Source: Nitrospirota bacterium
GTDB taxonomy: Bacteria; Nitrospirota; Nitrospiria; Nitrospirales; Nitrospiraceae
NCBI GenBank assembly: GCA_016219645.1
Contig: JACRLR010000052.1
Coordinates: 97,273-161,272 of the forward strand
Direction: 5' to 3'
DNA: 64,000 nucleotides
This document shows, one piece after another, positions 24,261 through 33,671 of this stretch. Each line of letters opens with the position of its first letter. Positions within the stretch are counted from its first letter, which is position 1. The notes under the pieces were generated by a model that made no database searches, was not told the origin of the DNA, and saw only the letters and a program-made list of their open reading frames with translations. Position numbers and translations under genes: made by a program.

Positions 24261-25380
24261 GCTTCCCTTCAGACGGCGCCGCTGCCTTTCCTGTCCCAAT
24301 CCGTTCTTTCACCTTGCGCATGATCCCGATGAGCCCGTCCGGGAACAACAGCACCACGGCGACAAAGAGCCCACCGAGAATGAAGGGCCAGAGTTCGGGA
24401 AAATAGTTCGTGAGGATACTGCGCCCATAATTCACGCTCACCGCCCCCAATACCGCCCCTGCCAGACTGCCGCGGCCACCCACCGCCACCCAAATCACCA
24501 TTTCAAGCGACGGGAGCACCCCGATCTGCGCCGGCGTGATGATGCCGACCTGAGGAGCATAGAGCATCCCGGCCAATCCGGCCAAAGCCGCGGCTACGAC
24601 AAAGACGAACAGTTTGTAGTTCGCCGGGGTGTAACCGGAAAACGTCACCCGCTGTTCGCTGTCCCTCACGGCGACCAGCACCCGACCAGCCCGCGTGCGA
24701 ATAATCCAGCGGCAGAGGAGATAGGCCCCGCCAAGACAGAGTACGGTGAGCACATACAGCGCCCGTTGCGTGTCGGGCTCGGACAGCCGATACCCCAGCA
24801 CCTGTTTGAAGTCGGTCAACCCGTTCGTGCCGCCGAGATTTGTGTCGTTCCGGTTGAAGACCAACCATGCGGCGAGCGCCAGCGCCTGAGTAATGATCGC
24901 GAAATAGACCCCTTTGATGCGGCTGCGGAAGGCGAAAAATCCAAACACCAGCGCGAACAACATCGGCACCAGGATCGCTCCAATGACCGCAACAGGAAAA
25001 CTGTAGAAGGGTTTCCAGAAAAGCGGCAACTCTTTCACCTGGTTCCACACCATGAAGTCCGGCAGATCGCTGCCATAGACGCTCTCTTTCCCGATCGTGA
25101 GCATCATGTGCATGCCCATGCAGTAGGCGCCTAATCCGAAAAATACCCCTTGGCCCAAGCTCAAAATGCCGGTGTAGCCCCAGATGAGATCGAGCCCCAG
25201 GGCCAGGATCGCAAAGGCGAGAAACTTGCCGAATCGATTCAGGCTGAAATCGGAGAGGTGCAGCCAGGAATCTTCCGGCGGCAGGATGTTCAGGAGCGGC
25301 ATGGCCACAAGCAGAATGAAACCGACAACCCAAAAGGCCAGACCTCCGCCGCGATTCGTGTCCGCTATTCCGTCACTCAT
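24247..25380 (-). CDS. urtC: Urea ABC transporter permease UrtC
   Basis: LivM-like permease with about ten membrane segments and typical pieces LGLDLIWGYTGILSLGQGVFFGLGAYCMG, LFVFVVAAALAGLAGMLYAPQ and GGRGSLAGAVLGA. The ATG at 25380 has a GAGAGAAG ribosome site; the 19 codons upstream of it run into a dispersed repeat and are left out. Forms the membrane channel with UrtB. Confidence 0.93.
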   Translation of the reverse strand: MSDGIADTNRGGGLAFWVVGFILLVAMPLLNILPPEDSWLHLSDFSLNRFGKFLAFAILALGLDLIWGYTGILSLGQGVFFGLGAYCMGMHMMLTIGKESVYGSDLPDFMVWNQVKELPLFWKPFYSFPVAVIGAILVPMLFALVFGFFAFRSRIKGVYFAIITQALALAAWLVFNRNDTNLGGTNGLTDFKQVLGYRLSEPDTQRALYVLTVLCLGGAYLLCRWIIRTRAGRVLVAVRDSEQRVTFSGYTPANYKLFVFVVAAALAGLAGMLYAPQVGIITPAQIGVLPSLEMVIWVAVGGRGSLAGAVLGAVSVNYGRSILTNYFPELWPFILGGLFVAVVLLFPDGLIGIMRKVKERIGTGKAAAPSEGKREGG

Positions 25381-25424
25381 CGTTGTCTTCTCTCTACTCC
25401 CCAAGGGTGCGGCGCGAGTCCATT

Positions 25425-25447
25425 CCACTGCGCGCATCGACGCCCTT
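25425..25447. repeat. Dispersed 56-bp repeat, short partial copy
   Basis: CCACTGCGCGCATCGACG matches the left end of the 56-bp repeat; the rest is missing. It lies between urtB and urtC, upstream of the chosen urtC start. Confidence 0.5.
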
Positions 25448-25512
25448 CATCCTTCTCGATAATCCTTCCAAGCTCGCTCGTTATCTCCCAGGGATGGGGC
25501 CTGATTGATCTT

Positions 25513-25568
25513 CCACTGCGCGCGTCCAACGAGGGCCTTCTGAGGCCGCGCGTTGCGCGAGCACAGAA
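25513..25568. repeat. Dispersed 56-bp repeat, full copy (urtB-urtC gap)
   Basis: CCACTGCGCGCGTCCAACGAG..GGCCTTCTGAGGCC..GCGCGAGCACAGAAG; nearly the same as copy 1 at 22479. Together with the partial copy it fills the region between urtB and urtC. Confidence 0.75.
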
Positions 25569-25595
25569 GATCATCAGGCTCCATCCCCTCCTTTC

Positions 25596-27149
25596 TCAAT
25601 CGGCGCTTCGCCCCTTCATCGCAAATAAGCCCGATGGCCGCCACTGCAAGAACAGAATCACCAGCACGAGGATGAACACCTTCCCGTAGACTGCGCCGAA
25701 GCTCGGCTCGATCAGCTTGTTCAGCCCGCCGATCCCCAGCGAGGCGACGATCGTGCCGGCCAGTTTGCCAACTCCGCCTGTTACCACGACCATAAATGCA
25801 TCGACGATGTAGTTCTGGCCGAGGCCCGGGTCGACGTTCCCGACCATCGTGAGGGCCCAGCCTGCGATGCCTGCCAGCCCCGACCCGAATGCAAAGGTAT
25901 AGGAATCGACTTTCCTGGTCGGGATGCCGAGACAGGCGCTCATATTTCGATTCTGAGTCACAGCGCGCACGCGTATGCCGAGATTCGATCCAAAGAGCGT
26001 GTAATAAATCGCAAGAACGCAGACGATCGAAAGCCCGATGATGAATATCCGGTTATAGGGCAGATAGACCCCGATCATCACTTGGGCGCCGCCTCTGAGG
26101 GCCCCCGGCGCAATCACGGCGGTGAGGTCACCGAAGTAGACCCGGGCCGCCTGCATGAGGACCAGACTCACTCCCCAGGTCGCCAGCATAGTTTCCAACG
26201 GTCGTCCATAGAGAAACCGGATCACTGTTGCCTCCAGCAGCAATCCGGAACCGGCAGCGGCAAGGAATGCGATCGGCAATGCCGCGGGAAAATACCAGTC
26301 GAACACATCTGACGGAAACCAGGCCACGAAACATTGCTGCGTGACAAAGGTCGCATAGGCGCCGACCATCATCAGCTCGCCATGGGCCATGTTGATGACA
26401 CCCATCAAGCCGAAGACGATCGCCAGTCCCAACGACATGATCAGCAGAACTGAGCTGAGGCTGATTCCGCGGAAACAGGTTTCAATCACATTCGACCAGA
26501 ACCCCCAGGTCTCGATGCGCTGGATCGCTTCGCCGGCCTCCTTCGCCACTACCTTTTCCGGTTCGGTCGCCTCGGCGCCCTCGCCTGCTGCGACGAGTTT
26601 CTTCAAGGCCGTCACCCCGTTCTGACTGCGGAGTTCGCCGAGCTTTTCGGCTGCAACGGTCCTGACCAACGGATCGTCTGATGCGAGCCGCAGCAGCGCC
26701 GCGGACTCTTCCATCGTGTACCGCACCCACTTATTCGGCTCCTTCGCCGCCGCAGCTTCCAGCCACGGAATCGCCCAGACCCTCCCGGCCGAGCCGAGAT
26801 CCGTCGCAGCCGATCGGCGAACATCTGTGCTGGGGCTGGTCAGATTCGCCCGGTTCTTCAGGGAATCCATGAGCGGTTTGATGGCCTGTCGGGTGCTCCG
26901 GTCCGCATTGGCGCGGATCGCCTCCAACTGCGGAAGCAGGCCGGCATCGCCCTGTTCAACCAACGTACGAATGGCTGCGTCGCGAACTGATTCGTCCTCG
27001 CTGGTGAGATGGCTGAGCGCTTGTTCAATAGGAGAGGCAGGAGCAACGGCAACAGGCTCATCCGCTGCCATTGCCCCGATCTGTCCGGGGAACAGGAGTA
27101 GGCCCACGATACCGACTGCTGCAACTGTGTGGCCGAGAAAAATATTCAC
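25596..27149 (-). CDS. urtB: Urea ABC transporter permease UrtB
   Basis: 517 residues. It has a signal-like start, then an approximately 200-residue helical-repeat region before the LivH-like permease domain (IMSLGLAIVFGLMGVINMAHGELMMVGAY, MSACLGIPTRKVDSYTFAFGSGLAGIAGWAL, VTGGVGKLAGT). The long soluble N-terminal part is typical of UrtB and would lie in the periplasm. GTG start with GGAGGAGG upstream. Confidence 0.94.
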   Translation of the reverse strand: MNIFLGHTVAAVGIVGLLLFPGQIGAMAADEPVAVAPASPIEQALSHLTSEDESVRDAAIRTLVEQGDAGLLPQLEAIRANADRSTRQAIKPLMDSLKNRANLTSPSTDVRRSAATDLGSAGRVWAIPWLEAAAAKEPNKWVRYTMEESAALLRLASDDPLVRTVAAEKLGELRSQNGVTALKKLVAAGEGAEATEPEKVVAKEAGEAIQRIETWGFWSNVIETCFRGISLSSVLLIMSLGLAIVFGLMGVINMAHGELMMVGAYATFVTQQCFVAWFPSDVFDWYFPAALPIAFLAAAGSGLLLEATVIRFLYGRPLETMLATWGVSLVLMQAARVYFGDLTAVIAPGALRGGAQVMIGVYLPYNRIFIIGLSIVCVLAIYYTLFGSNLGIRVRAVTQNRNMSACLGIPTRKVDSYTFAFGSGLAGIAGWALTMVGNVDPGLGQNYIVDAFMVVVTGGVGKLAGTIVASLGIGGLNKLIEPSFGAVYGKVFILVLVILFLQWRPSGLFAMKGRSAD

Positions 27150-27224
27150 GATTGTAAAGCGCCTCCTCCATAAGACACACGAATGACGGAGATCTTTCGT
27201 CCCGTCAACCGAACTTCTCGCCCT

Positions 27225-27256
27225 CTTAGAGGGGGCTACCAGTAGCCCCCTCTAAG
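27225..27256. terminator. 14-bp hairpin between urtA and urtB
   Basis: Perfect arms 27225-27238 and 27243-27256 around CCAG. No T-run follows in the direction of transcription. Such a structure after the binding-protein gene commonly stabilises its mRNA or partly stops transcription, so that UrtA is made in excess over UrtBCDE. Confidence 0.7.
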
Positions 27257-27263
27257 TCACGCG

Positions 27264-28634
27264 CTATTTTTGATAGGTCCCTTGATGAGCGACCCAGTCG
27301 CAACCCTTGTCAGGATTCGTATATTCGCTCCAGGGTTCCGGCTTCACCAGCCCCTTCGAACGGGAAACTGTCTTGAACTGCCCATCCGCCAAGATTTCGC
27401 CGATGAGTACCGGTCTATAGGTATGGTGATTGGCCGCATCCATCATGATCTCACCGCCAGGCGCCAGGAACTTGCTGCCATAGACTGCCTTGCGGACCTT
27501 GTCGACATCGGTCGACCCGGCCTTCTCGACCGCTTGCTTCCAGATATACGTCCCAAAGTAGGCCGCTTCGATCGGATCGTCCGTAACCCGCTTCTCGCCG
27601 TCCGGCAGATTGTTCTTCTTGCAATAGGCCTTGAAATCAGCCACGAACTTTTTGTTCTGCGGCGTATCGACACTTTGAAAATAGTTCCAAGCCGCCAGGT
27701 GCCCGACCAGCGCGGACGTATCCATTCCACGCAACTCGTCTTCCGCCACACTGAAGGCAATGATCGGGGCATCTTCGGCCCGCAACCCCTGGTTCGCAAA
27801 CTCTTTATAGAACGGCACGTTGCTGTCTCCGTTGATCGTGCTGATCACGGCAGCTCCTCCGCCCGCGGCGAATTTCTTCAGTTTGCCGCAGATGGTTTGG
27901 TAATCCTGGTGGTGGAACGGGGTGTATTCTTCCATGATGCTGTCCGCCGGTACTTTCTTCGCCAGCAGCATCGCCCTCAGGATCTTGTTGGTGGTGCGGG
28001 GATACACGTAATCGGTACCGAGCAAATAGAACTTCGTGAATCCTCCCCCCTCCTTGCTCATCAGATAATCCACCGCCGGCACTGCCTGCTGGTTCGGGGC
28101 GGCGCCGGTGTAGAAGACATTGCGCGAACATTCTTCGCCCTCATACTGGACGGGATAGAACAAGAGCCCGTTGTTTTTCTCGAAGACCGGCAGCACCGAC
28201 TTACGGCTGACCGAGGTCCAGCAGCCGAAGACGACCGCCACTTTATCTTGTAACAGGAGCTGCTTAGCCTTTTCGGCAAAGAGGTCCCAGTTTGAGGCCG
28301 GATCGACAACGACCGGCTTGATCATCCGGCCCATCACTCCACCCTTCGCGTTGATCTCTTCCACCGCCATCATGACTGTATCGCGGAGTGAGACTTCGCT
28401 GATCGCCATGGTTCCACTGAGGGAGTGCAGTATCCCGATCTTGATTGGTTCCTTGTCTGCCGCATAGGACAGGGCCCAGTTGCCCAAGTTGCCGAGCAGG
28501 GAGGCGACCCCTATGCCTGCCACTACCTTGCCTCCTTTGACCAACAGCTCACGCCGCGAGGGGCCCTCTTGCTCACCCGCAGCAACCTTGTCCGGTTCGA
28601 CCGGGTTAGCCTTATCGGGCTTATTCGATTCCAT
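27264..28634 (-). CDS. urtA: Urea ABC transporter substrate-binding protein UrtA
   Basis: About 456 residues. A twin-arginine signal (PSRRELLVKGGKVVAGIGVASLL) suggests Tat export, followed by the urea-binding type I periplasmic fold: IKIGILHSLSGTMAISE, GCWTSVSRKSVLPVFEK, YPVQYEGEECSRNVFYTGA, GTDYVYPRTTNKI and NHHTYRP. The ATG at 28634 has AAAGGAG 9 bases upstream. First gene of the urt set, just after the porin gene. Confidence 0.95.
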   Translation of the reverse strand: MESNKPDKANPVEPDKVAAGEQEGPSRRELLVKGGKVVAGIGVASLLGNLGNWALSYAADKEPIKIGILHSLSGTMAISEVSLRDTVMMAVEEINAKGGVMGRMIKPVVVDPASNWDLFAEKAKQLLLQDKVAVVFGCWTSVSRKSVLPVFEKNNGLLFYPVQYEGEECSRNVFYTGAAPNQQAVPAVDYLMSKEGGGFTKFYLLGTDYVYPRTTNKILRAMLLAKKVPADSIMEEYTPFHHQDYQTICGKLKKFAAGGGAAVISTINGDSNVPFYKEFANQGLRAEDAPIIAFSVAEDELRGMDTSALVGHLAAWNYFQSVDTPQNKKFVADFKAYCKKNNLPDGEKRVTDDPIEAAYFGTYIWKQAVEKAGSTDVDKVRKAVYGSKFLAPGGEIMMDAANHHTYRPVLIGEILADGQFKTVSRSKGLVKPEPWSEYTNPDKGCDWVAHQGTYQK

Positions 28635-28751
28635 GATTCGGACTCCTTTCACTCACACTGTGATGTTATGTCAGATCGACAGCATAAACATACGGCCATA
28701 GGATGACTCTTCACTGCCTTGCGTTGGACTGTGACCTAACAGTCACCTTGC

Positions 28752-30131
28752 CTAATACTGTAGCTGTAAGGCCATAACCCACGTATCGATGTGCTGACCC
28801 GTCGACCCGGGGGCGTAGTTCGTGTTCTGCCCGTTATAGGTGCTGGTGCCGCCGATATTGCCGTTCCGCCAGTAGGTCGAGATGCGCGCATTGTGACCGG
28901 CAATGACATAGTTCAGGCCGAGTTCAAATTCTTCGCGTACGCCGGAGAACTCACCGTTTTGGCCTGTATATCTCCCATAGGGCTGAAATCTCCCGATCCC
29001 TATCTCAGTTGGAAACAGATACAGGACATAGCCGGTCCATGCCGTCCCGCCGAACATGCAGAAGCAGCCGCCTAGGTTTGATGACGCGTCGGTAAAGGCG
29101 GCTTGGTTCTGTGCCCAATACCGCTTAAATTCAGCGTTCACTGTGACCACGCCACTGTCATTCCCGAGTACTTTTTCATACAGGAGGTCGGTGGTAAGAT
29201 TCCCGTAGAAGCTGCTATTTATCGCTGTACCAGCGCCGGAATTCTGATACTCTCCCCCTACCGCAAGCGCGAGAATATCACCGGCTGTCCCATAGTAGGT
29301 ACCGCTGGTATAGTAACCGGGATTCTTCTCTTCGTTCAGCAAGTTCAACGTGAGACGTCCGGCGTACTTCAGCTGGTTCCTTTGATTGGGCCCGCAAGCT
29401 CCGCTATAGACTGGGACAGCAGCGGTTACCGCTCCGCTGCCGCCTACGCTTAATTGAGGAAAGTTGCAGGCTGAACCACCAGACTGCAGTCCCGTAAATA
29501 TCCCCGCGACATATTGCAGATGTGTGCCGCCTGGATGGACCTTCCCGAAGAAGGTCACGCCATTGTCACGGCCATAGAGACCAGCCCCGCCTGTGCCAAA
29601 GTTCCCGCTGAAGTCTGATTGATTGAACGGTGTTCTAAAGCCGTCGAAGGTGGCATGGTAGAACGGACCATTCAGTTCGCCACGCTCTGTCGGCACCAAC
29701 ATGCGCCCGAACCAGACGTTCGCTACCTCATTAATCTCAAACTTCCCGATCGCATCCAGAATCCCGATGCTAGAATTGGCCCCGAAGGCATTTCCTGAAG
29801 ATCCGTTACCATTACCTGCCCCGGCCGTACAGTTAAAACATTCGGTATTGAATTCGAACTTGACGTATTTATGAATCCCTCCGTTGATATAAATACGAGC
29901 ATTGTTGATGCCGAAGGTGTTGCTGGCTTGTCCACCGCTCGCCGATCCATCTTCGACCATATTGAAACTTGCGCGCGTACCCATTCCAAGACTGATCCAC
30001 TTGTCATCGTCTACCTTAATCGTGCCGCCGGCGTAAGCACTCGGCAGCACGTATGTCATCCCGGCTAAGAGCGCCAGGGGTAGCCACGCAACCACAAACA
30101 GTGTCTTTCTTCTTCCTCTATCTACCTTCAT
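28752..30131 (-). CDS. Outer-membrane porin next to the urea transporter
   Basis: About 459 residues; signal peptide with cleavage after PSAYA near residue 35, then a barrel-type sequence with GGIHKYVKFEFNTECFN, WFGRMLVPTERGELNGP and FELGLNYVIAGHNARISTYWRNGN, ending in ALQLQY. The ATG at 30131 has GGAGG 8 bases upstream; the frame runs further to 30173 without support. It lies directly upstream of urtA on the same strand, so it probably carries urea or short amides through the outer membrane (inference from context). Confidence 0.85.
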   Translation of the reverse strand: MKVDRGRRKTLFVVAWLPLALLAGMTYVLPSAYAGGTIKVDDDKWISLGMGTRASFNMVEDGSASGGQASNTFGINNARIYINGGIHKYVKFEFNTECFNCTAGAGNGNGSSGNAFGANSSIGILDAIGKFEINEVANVWFGRMLVPTERGELNGPFYHATFDGFRTPFNQSDFSGNFGTGGAGLYGRDNGVTFFGKVHPGGTHLQYVAGIFTGLQSGGSACNFPQLSVGGSGAVTAAVPVYSGACGPNQRNQLKYAGRLTLNLLNEEKNPGYYTSGTYYGTAGDILALAVGGEYQNSGAGTAINSSFYGNLTTDLLYEKVLGNDSGVVTVNAEFKRYWAQNQAAFTDASSNLGGCFCMFGGTAWTGYVLYLFPTEIGIGRFQPYGRYTGQNGEFSGVREEFELGLNYVIAGHNARISTYWRNGNIGGTSTYNGQNTNYAPGSTGQHIDTWVMALQLQY

Positions 30132-30194
30132 GGTGACAGCCTCCCATGCCCCGTTGATGATCCCATTGCTCACTCATCTTAGGATCTCTCACTT

Positions 30195-30226
30195 CGACGG
30201 CATCGTCGCGGCGCACGCCCTTGTGC
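30195..30226. promoter_or_regulatory. Paired operator-like dyads in the second porin leader
   Basis: CGACGGCATCGTCG (30195-30208) and GCACGCCCTTGTGC (30213-30226), again 18 bp apart and 64-95 bp upstream of the porin start. Sequence, spacing and distance to the start codon repeat those at 2340-2371. The rest of the 30132-30506 gap holds an AAGGTTAAGGCTGAG / CTCAACCTCAACC inverted repeat (about 30357-30419) and no gene. Confidence 0.65.
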
Positions 30227-30506
30227 GCACCCTCCAGCCCCCTGCAACCGATTCACCTCTCGGATGACTGGCGGCTTCTATACGCTGAAAGAAATGATAA
30301 ACACACTAGGCATCTCCCTAGGAACCTGAGGGAATCTCCCTAGCGGCGCTATGGGAAGGTTGGGGTTAAGGTTAAGGCTGAGATGAAAAAAGAAAGATCT
30401 CCACTCAACCTCAACCTGCATCAGCATGTGACAAAGCTGCCGGTGGACAGATCCACAATACTTTGGGCTCGTGGGGGCATTGTGCCTGGGCAAGAGATGC
30501 GGGGCG

Positions 30507-31151
30507 TTACTCCGATGCGAGGAGGCCGTGGACGAGGGCGTATTTGGTAAGCTCCGCCGTCGTGTGGAGATCGAGTTGTGTCATGAGCTGCGACTTATGA
30601 AACTCGACCGTCTTCGGCGAGAGATTGAGGGCCGATGCAATCTCCTTGACTGTCTTCCCCTCTGCCACAAGTTGCAACACCTCCCGTTGGCGCACAGTCA
30701 AGGACCTCTCTTTCAGATCCGGAGGTTTGGTCCCTGTGACGACTGTCTGAACCAGACCCTTCGCAACCAGCGGAGTGACATAGCACTGTCCGTCCATGAC
30801 TGATTGGATGGCTTGGCGTAATTCTGAACCGGCGGATCGTTTGAGCAGATAGCCGGAGGCGCCGGCCTTGAAGGCTTCATTCACATAGGCCGGGTCGGCA
30901 TGCATGGTCACGAAGATCAACTTGGTGCGAGGCAGAATCTTCTTCAGCTTTTTGGCTGCATCAACTCCATTGAGCTGAGGCATCGAGATATCCAGCGTGA
31001 CAAGATCGGGCTCAAGCTCCTGGGCCATTCGAACCAACGTACGGCCGTCTTCCGCCGTGCCCACGATCTCGCACTGATCCTCCAAGAGCTTCCGGAATCC
31101 GTCCAGCACCAGAGTATGGTCATCGCCCAGGAGCACCCGCGGCCTGTTCAT
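30507..31151 (-). CDS. NarL/FixJ-type response regulator
   Basis: 214 residues. Receiver domain with acidic pocket GDDH, phosphorylated Asp in LVTLDISMPQLNG, and Lys in YLLKRSAG; LuxR-type helix-turn-helix near the C-terminus (LTVRQREVLQLVAEGKTVKEIASALNLSPKTVEFHKSQLM). Overlaps the sensor kinase gene by 4 bp, so it is its cognate partner. Such regulators bind dyads as dimers; the NNACGYCRYTGTNN dyads before both porins and the kinase are candidate sites. Confidence 0.93.
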   Translation of the reverse strand: MNRPRVLLGDDHTLVLDGFRKLLEDQCEIVGTAEDGRTLVRMAQELEPDLVTLDISMPQLNGVDAAKKLKKILPRTKLIFVTMHADPAYVNEAFKAGASGYLLKRSAGSELRQAIQSVMDGQCYVTPLVAKGLVQTVVTGTKPPDLKERSLTVRQREVLQLVAEGKTVKEIASALNLSPKTVEFHKSQLMTQLDLHTTAELTKYALVHGLLASE

Positions 31152-33382
31152 GACACCTCCTCCGGAACGAGTACCACGACCTGCACCTTCGTTCCCTTCC
31201 CCACGGCTGATACAACTTGCAAGTCCCCCTGAACCAAGGCGACCCGCTCTTTCATGCCGAGCAACCCCAGTCCATGTGGTCCATGCCGCGGCTGATCTAA
31301 GTCGAATCCCACTCCGTTATCCGTAATGGTGACGCTCAGCCCGGATCGAGATCGGCTCAACTCCACATCGACGCGAGAGGCCGAGGCGTGGCGGGCCACG
31401 TTGCTGAGGCTTTCTTGAGCCACGCGGTAGAGACAGGCCGCGACCTCCTGGGGAATGACAGAGGGAATATTCTTCTGCTCAAAACTCCCCTGGATTCGGC
31501 TTCGAGCGGTAAACTCGTCGACCAGCCGCTGCAGGGCGATAGGGAGACCGAGGTCGTCGAGGATGGAGGGATGCAGCTGATAGGCCAAATGACGCACCAC
31601 GTCGGACAATTCCACAACCCGATCTTGTATCGCCCGGACGGCCCGGCCCAAGTGGTCCGGCGAGGAGCTGAGCCGTCGTTCTACCCCTTCGATATCCATG
31701 GCAAGCAGCGCGAGCCGCTGATTGATGTCATCGTGCAAATCGCGCGAGATGCGGCGCCGCTCATCCTCCTGCACACGCAACAGCTGAAGCGCCAATTTCT
31801 GCAGCGCCTGCCGGCTGTTTTCGAGCGATGCCTCGGTCTGCATCCGTTCGGCGACTTCCGCGACTAATGATTCGTTGACCGCGGCCAGCTCTTGTGTCCT
31901 GATCTGCACCCGCTTATCCAACGCCTCATTGAGTTGTTGCAATTCTTCTTGGTACAAGCGGCTCTGCTCCTCCGCAAGCTTCCGCGCCGAAATATCGCGG
32001 ACGAACGCGCTGAACGTGTAGGCTCCCCCCTGCCCCAGGACCGGGGAGATCGCCAGTTCTATTGGAAGCTCGTGCCCGTCCCGATGCCGGCCGTCGATTT
32101 CGATACGTCGATTCAATATCGGTCCTGCACCGGTTGCGAGGAAGTGACGCAATCCCCGTTCATGGGCTTCCTTGTGTCGTGCCGGAATGATGGTGTCACA
32201 AAGGAGTCGGCCGATGGTCTCTTGCCTGGACCAGCCGAAAATCTGTTCAGCTTGGACATTCCACTCGATAATGATCCCTGCTGCATCCATTCCGATAAAG
32301 CCATCCAACGCCATCTCGACAATGCGCCTGGTGCGGGCCTCACTCTGGCGGAGCGACGCTTCTGCCTCCCTGGCAAGCGCACGCTCTTCCTGCGCATGCC
32401 GATATTCTTTCCGCACTCGGGTCACAGTCCACACCAAGAGACCGAAAGTCGGAATCACCAGGGCGCCGCCCGCCAGGCCAAGATTCCAGAGGACCTCTCG
32501 AATCGGCGCCAGTACGTCGCTCCGATCCATGCGCATCAGCACCGTCCAACGTATATTCTCAAATCCGCGACGGGCGGAAGTTCTGGCATAGCCGGTGATG
32601 ACCGGCACGTGACGACGCAGGTGCTCCTCCTCGACATAATTGGACAGGGACCCTTCGCTTGCCAGGGCTGACGGCAGGCCGAGTTGCTTGAGATTGACGT
32701 GGCCCTTGTGATCGAGATCCGAATCGATGAAGGCCACCCCCTTGTCAGTCAGAAATTGGTATTCCAGCGCCCCCCAGAATCCCTCACGCTGCTGAAAAGA
32801 CCGACGGGTTCCCGTCATGATATTTTCCAACCCGGTAATCGCCACCCGCGTCGTCACGACCCCCAGAAATTCTCCGCTCGGTCCGGTAATGCGGGCTGTC
32901 ACGGCTATCGCGTCAGGGCCGCCCATCACCGCGAATGGCTCTACGTCCCCCATGTGAACCATCATCCCGTTACGCGCGGATTGAAACCAGGGTTCGGCGC
33001 TGTAGTCTCTCCCCACCGTGGCTGGGTCGGTGGCCACCACAACCTGTCCCTGCTCGTTCGTGGCGCCGATCCATAAGTAGTCCGGGTACGCAGTCTTCAT
33101 CCCATCGATATAGGCAGCCTGAAACTCGCGGCTGTATGGCTGCACGCTGAATGTCTTTGCCATCATCAGCCCATTGCCATGCCGTTCGATCAGAAATCGA
33201 TCCACTTTGTCCGAGACTTCGGCGGCTGACTGAGCGAGGGTTTCGCCTGCTGTCGCGATCATGCGGGTTTCGATGTAGCGGAGCGCAACTGCGCTTATCG
33301 CCAACATAACAAGCGGCAGGACACTGATAAGGACCAGCAACCAGGAATAGGGGCGGGGAGCCTTGGCTTCAGACATGGTCAT
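31148..33382 (-). CDS. Membrane sensor kinase with Cache-like, PAS and HisKA_3 domains
   Basis: About 744 residues: transmembrane helix (about 15-35), a large periplasmic double-Cache-type domain (LWIGATNEQGQVVVATDP, GRDYSAEPWFQ, TRITGPSGEFLGVV), second helix near 310, a PAS domain (EMALDGFIGMDAAGIIIEWN), a coiled coil, the NarX-type H-box EERRR-ISRDLHDDINQRL and an HATPase domain (VGFDLDQPRHGPHGLGLLGMKERV). Cache domains bind small organic ligands. Start at ATG 33382 (or 33376); the frame upstream overlaps two operator-like dyads. Confidence 0.9.
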   Translation of the reverse strand: MTMSEAKAPRPYSWLLVLISVLPLVMLAISAVALRYIETRMIATAGETLAQSAAEVSDKVDRFLIERHGNGLMMAKTFSVQPYSREFQAAYIDGMKTAYPDYLWIGATNEQGQVVVATDPATVGRDYSAEPWFQSARNGMMVHMGDVEPFAVMGGPDAIAVTARITGPSGEFLGVVTTRVAITGLENIMTGTRRSFQQREGFWGALEYQFLTDKGVAFIDSDLDHKGHVNLKQLGLPSALASEGSLSNYVEEEHLRRHVPVITGYARTSARRGFENIRWTVLMRMDRSDVLAPIREVLWNLGLAGGALVIPTFGLLVWTVTRVRKEYRHAQEERALAREAEASLRQSEARTRRIVEMALDGFIGMDAAGIIIEWNVQAEQIFGWSRQETIGRLLCDTIIPARHKEAHERGLRHFLATGAGPILNRRIEIDGRHRDGHELPIELAISPVLGQGGAYTFSAFVRDISARKLAEEQSRLYQEELQQLNEALDKRVQIRTQELAAVNESLVAEVAERMQTEASLENSRQALQKLALQLLRVQEDERRRISRDLHDDINQRLALLAMDIEGVERRLSSSPDHLGRAVRAIQDRVVELSDVVRHLAYQLHPSILDDLGLPIALQRLVDEFTARSRIQGSFEQKNIPSVIPQEVAACLYRVAQESLSNVARHASASRVDVELSRSRSGLSVTITDNGVGFDLDQPRHGPHGLGLLGMKERVALVQGDLQVVSAVGKGTKVQVVVLVPEEVS

Positions 33383-33461
33383 TCCATGCTCTCGAGATGA
33401 CCGTGGAGGGCTTGCTGTGGAAGGAGAAAAGGCCATTCTGGTCATTCTGTCTGTTCCGACA

Positions 33462-33515
33462 GGACGCCATTGTCCTTTGCTTACGTTCCGGCTGAATCGA
33501 TGGACGTCGCTGTCC
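33462..33515. promoter_or_regulatory. Two operator-like dyads upstream of the sensor kinase
   Basis: GGACGCCATTGTCC (33462-33475) and GGACGTCGCTGTCC (33502-33515), 40 bp apart, about 80-130 bp before the kinase start. They share the core of the sites in both porin leaders and are the best matches to GGACGYCRYTGTCC together with 2586-2599. This fits autoregulation of the kinase-regulator operon. Confidence 0.6.
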
Positions 33516-33671
33516 ATTACTCAACCCATACAGTTGGGGTGCTGATTCTCGGAGTCTCTTGCCCTCCTGTCAAGTGGCAGGATGCGCTCTTATACTTGGA
33601 GGAAGTTGCCGGTGTCCTCGCCATTTAGGTTATGCTAAACTGGCTGCTGGCATATACAGTACGAATTGACG

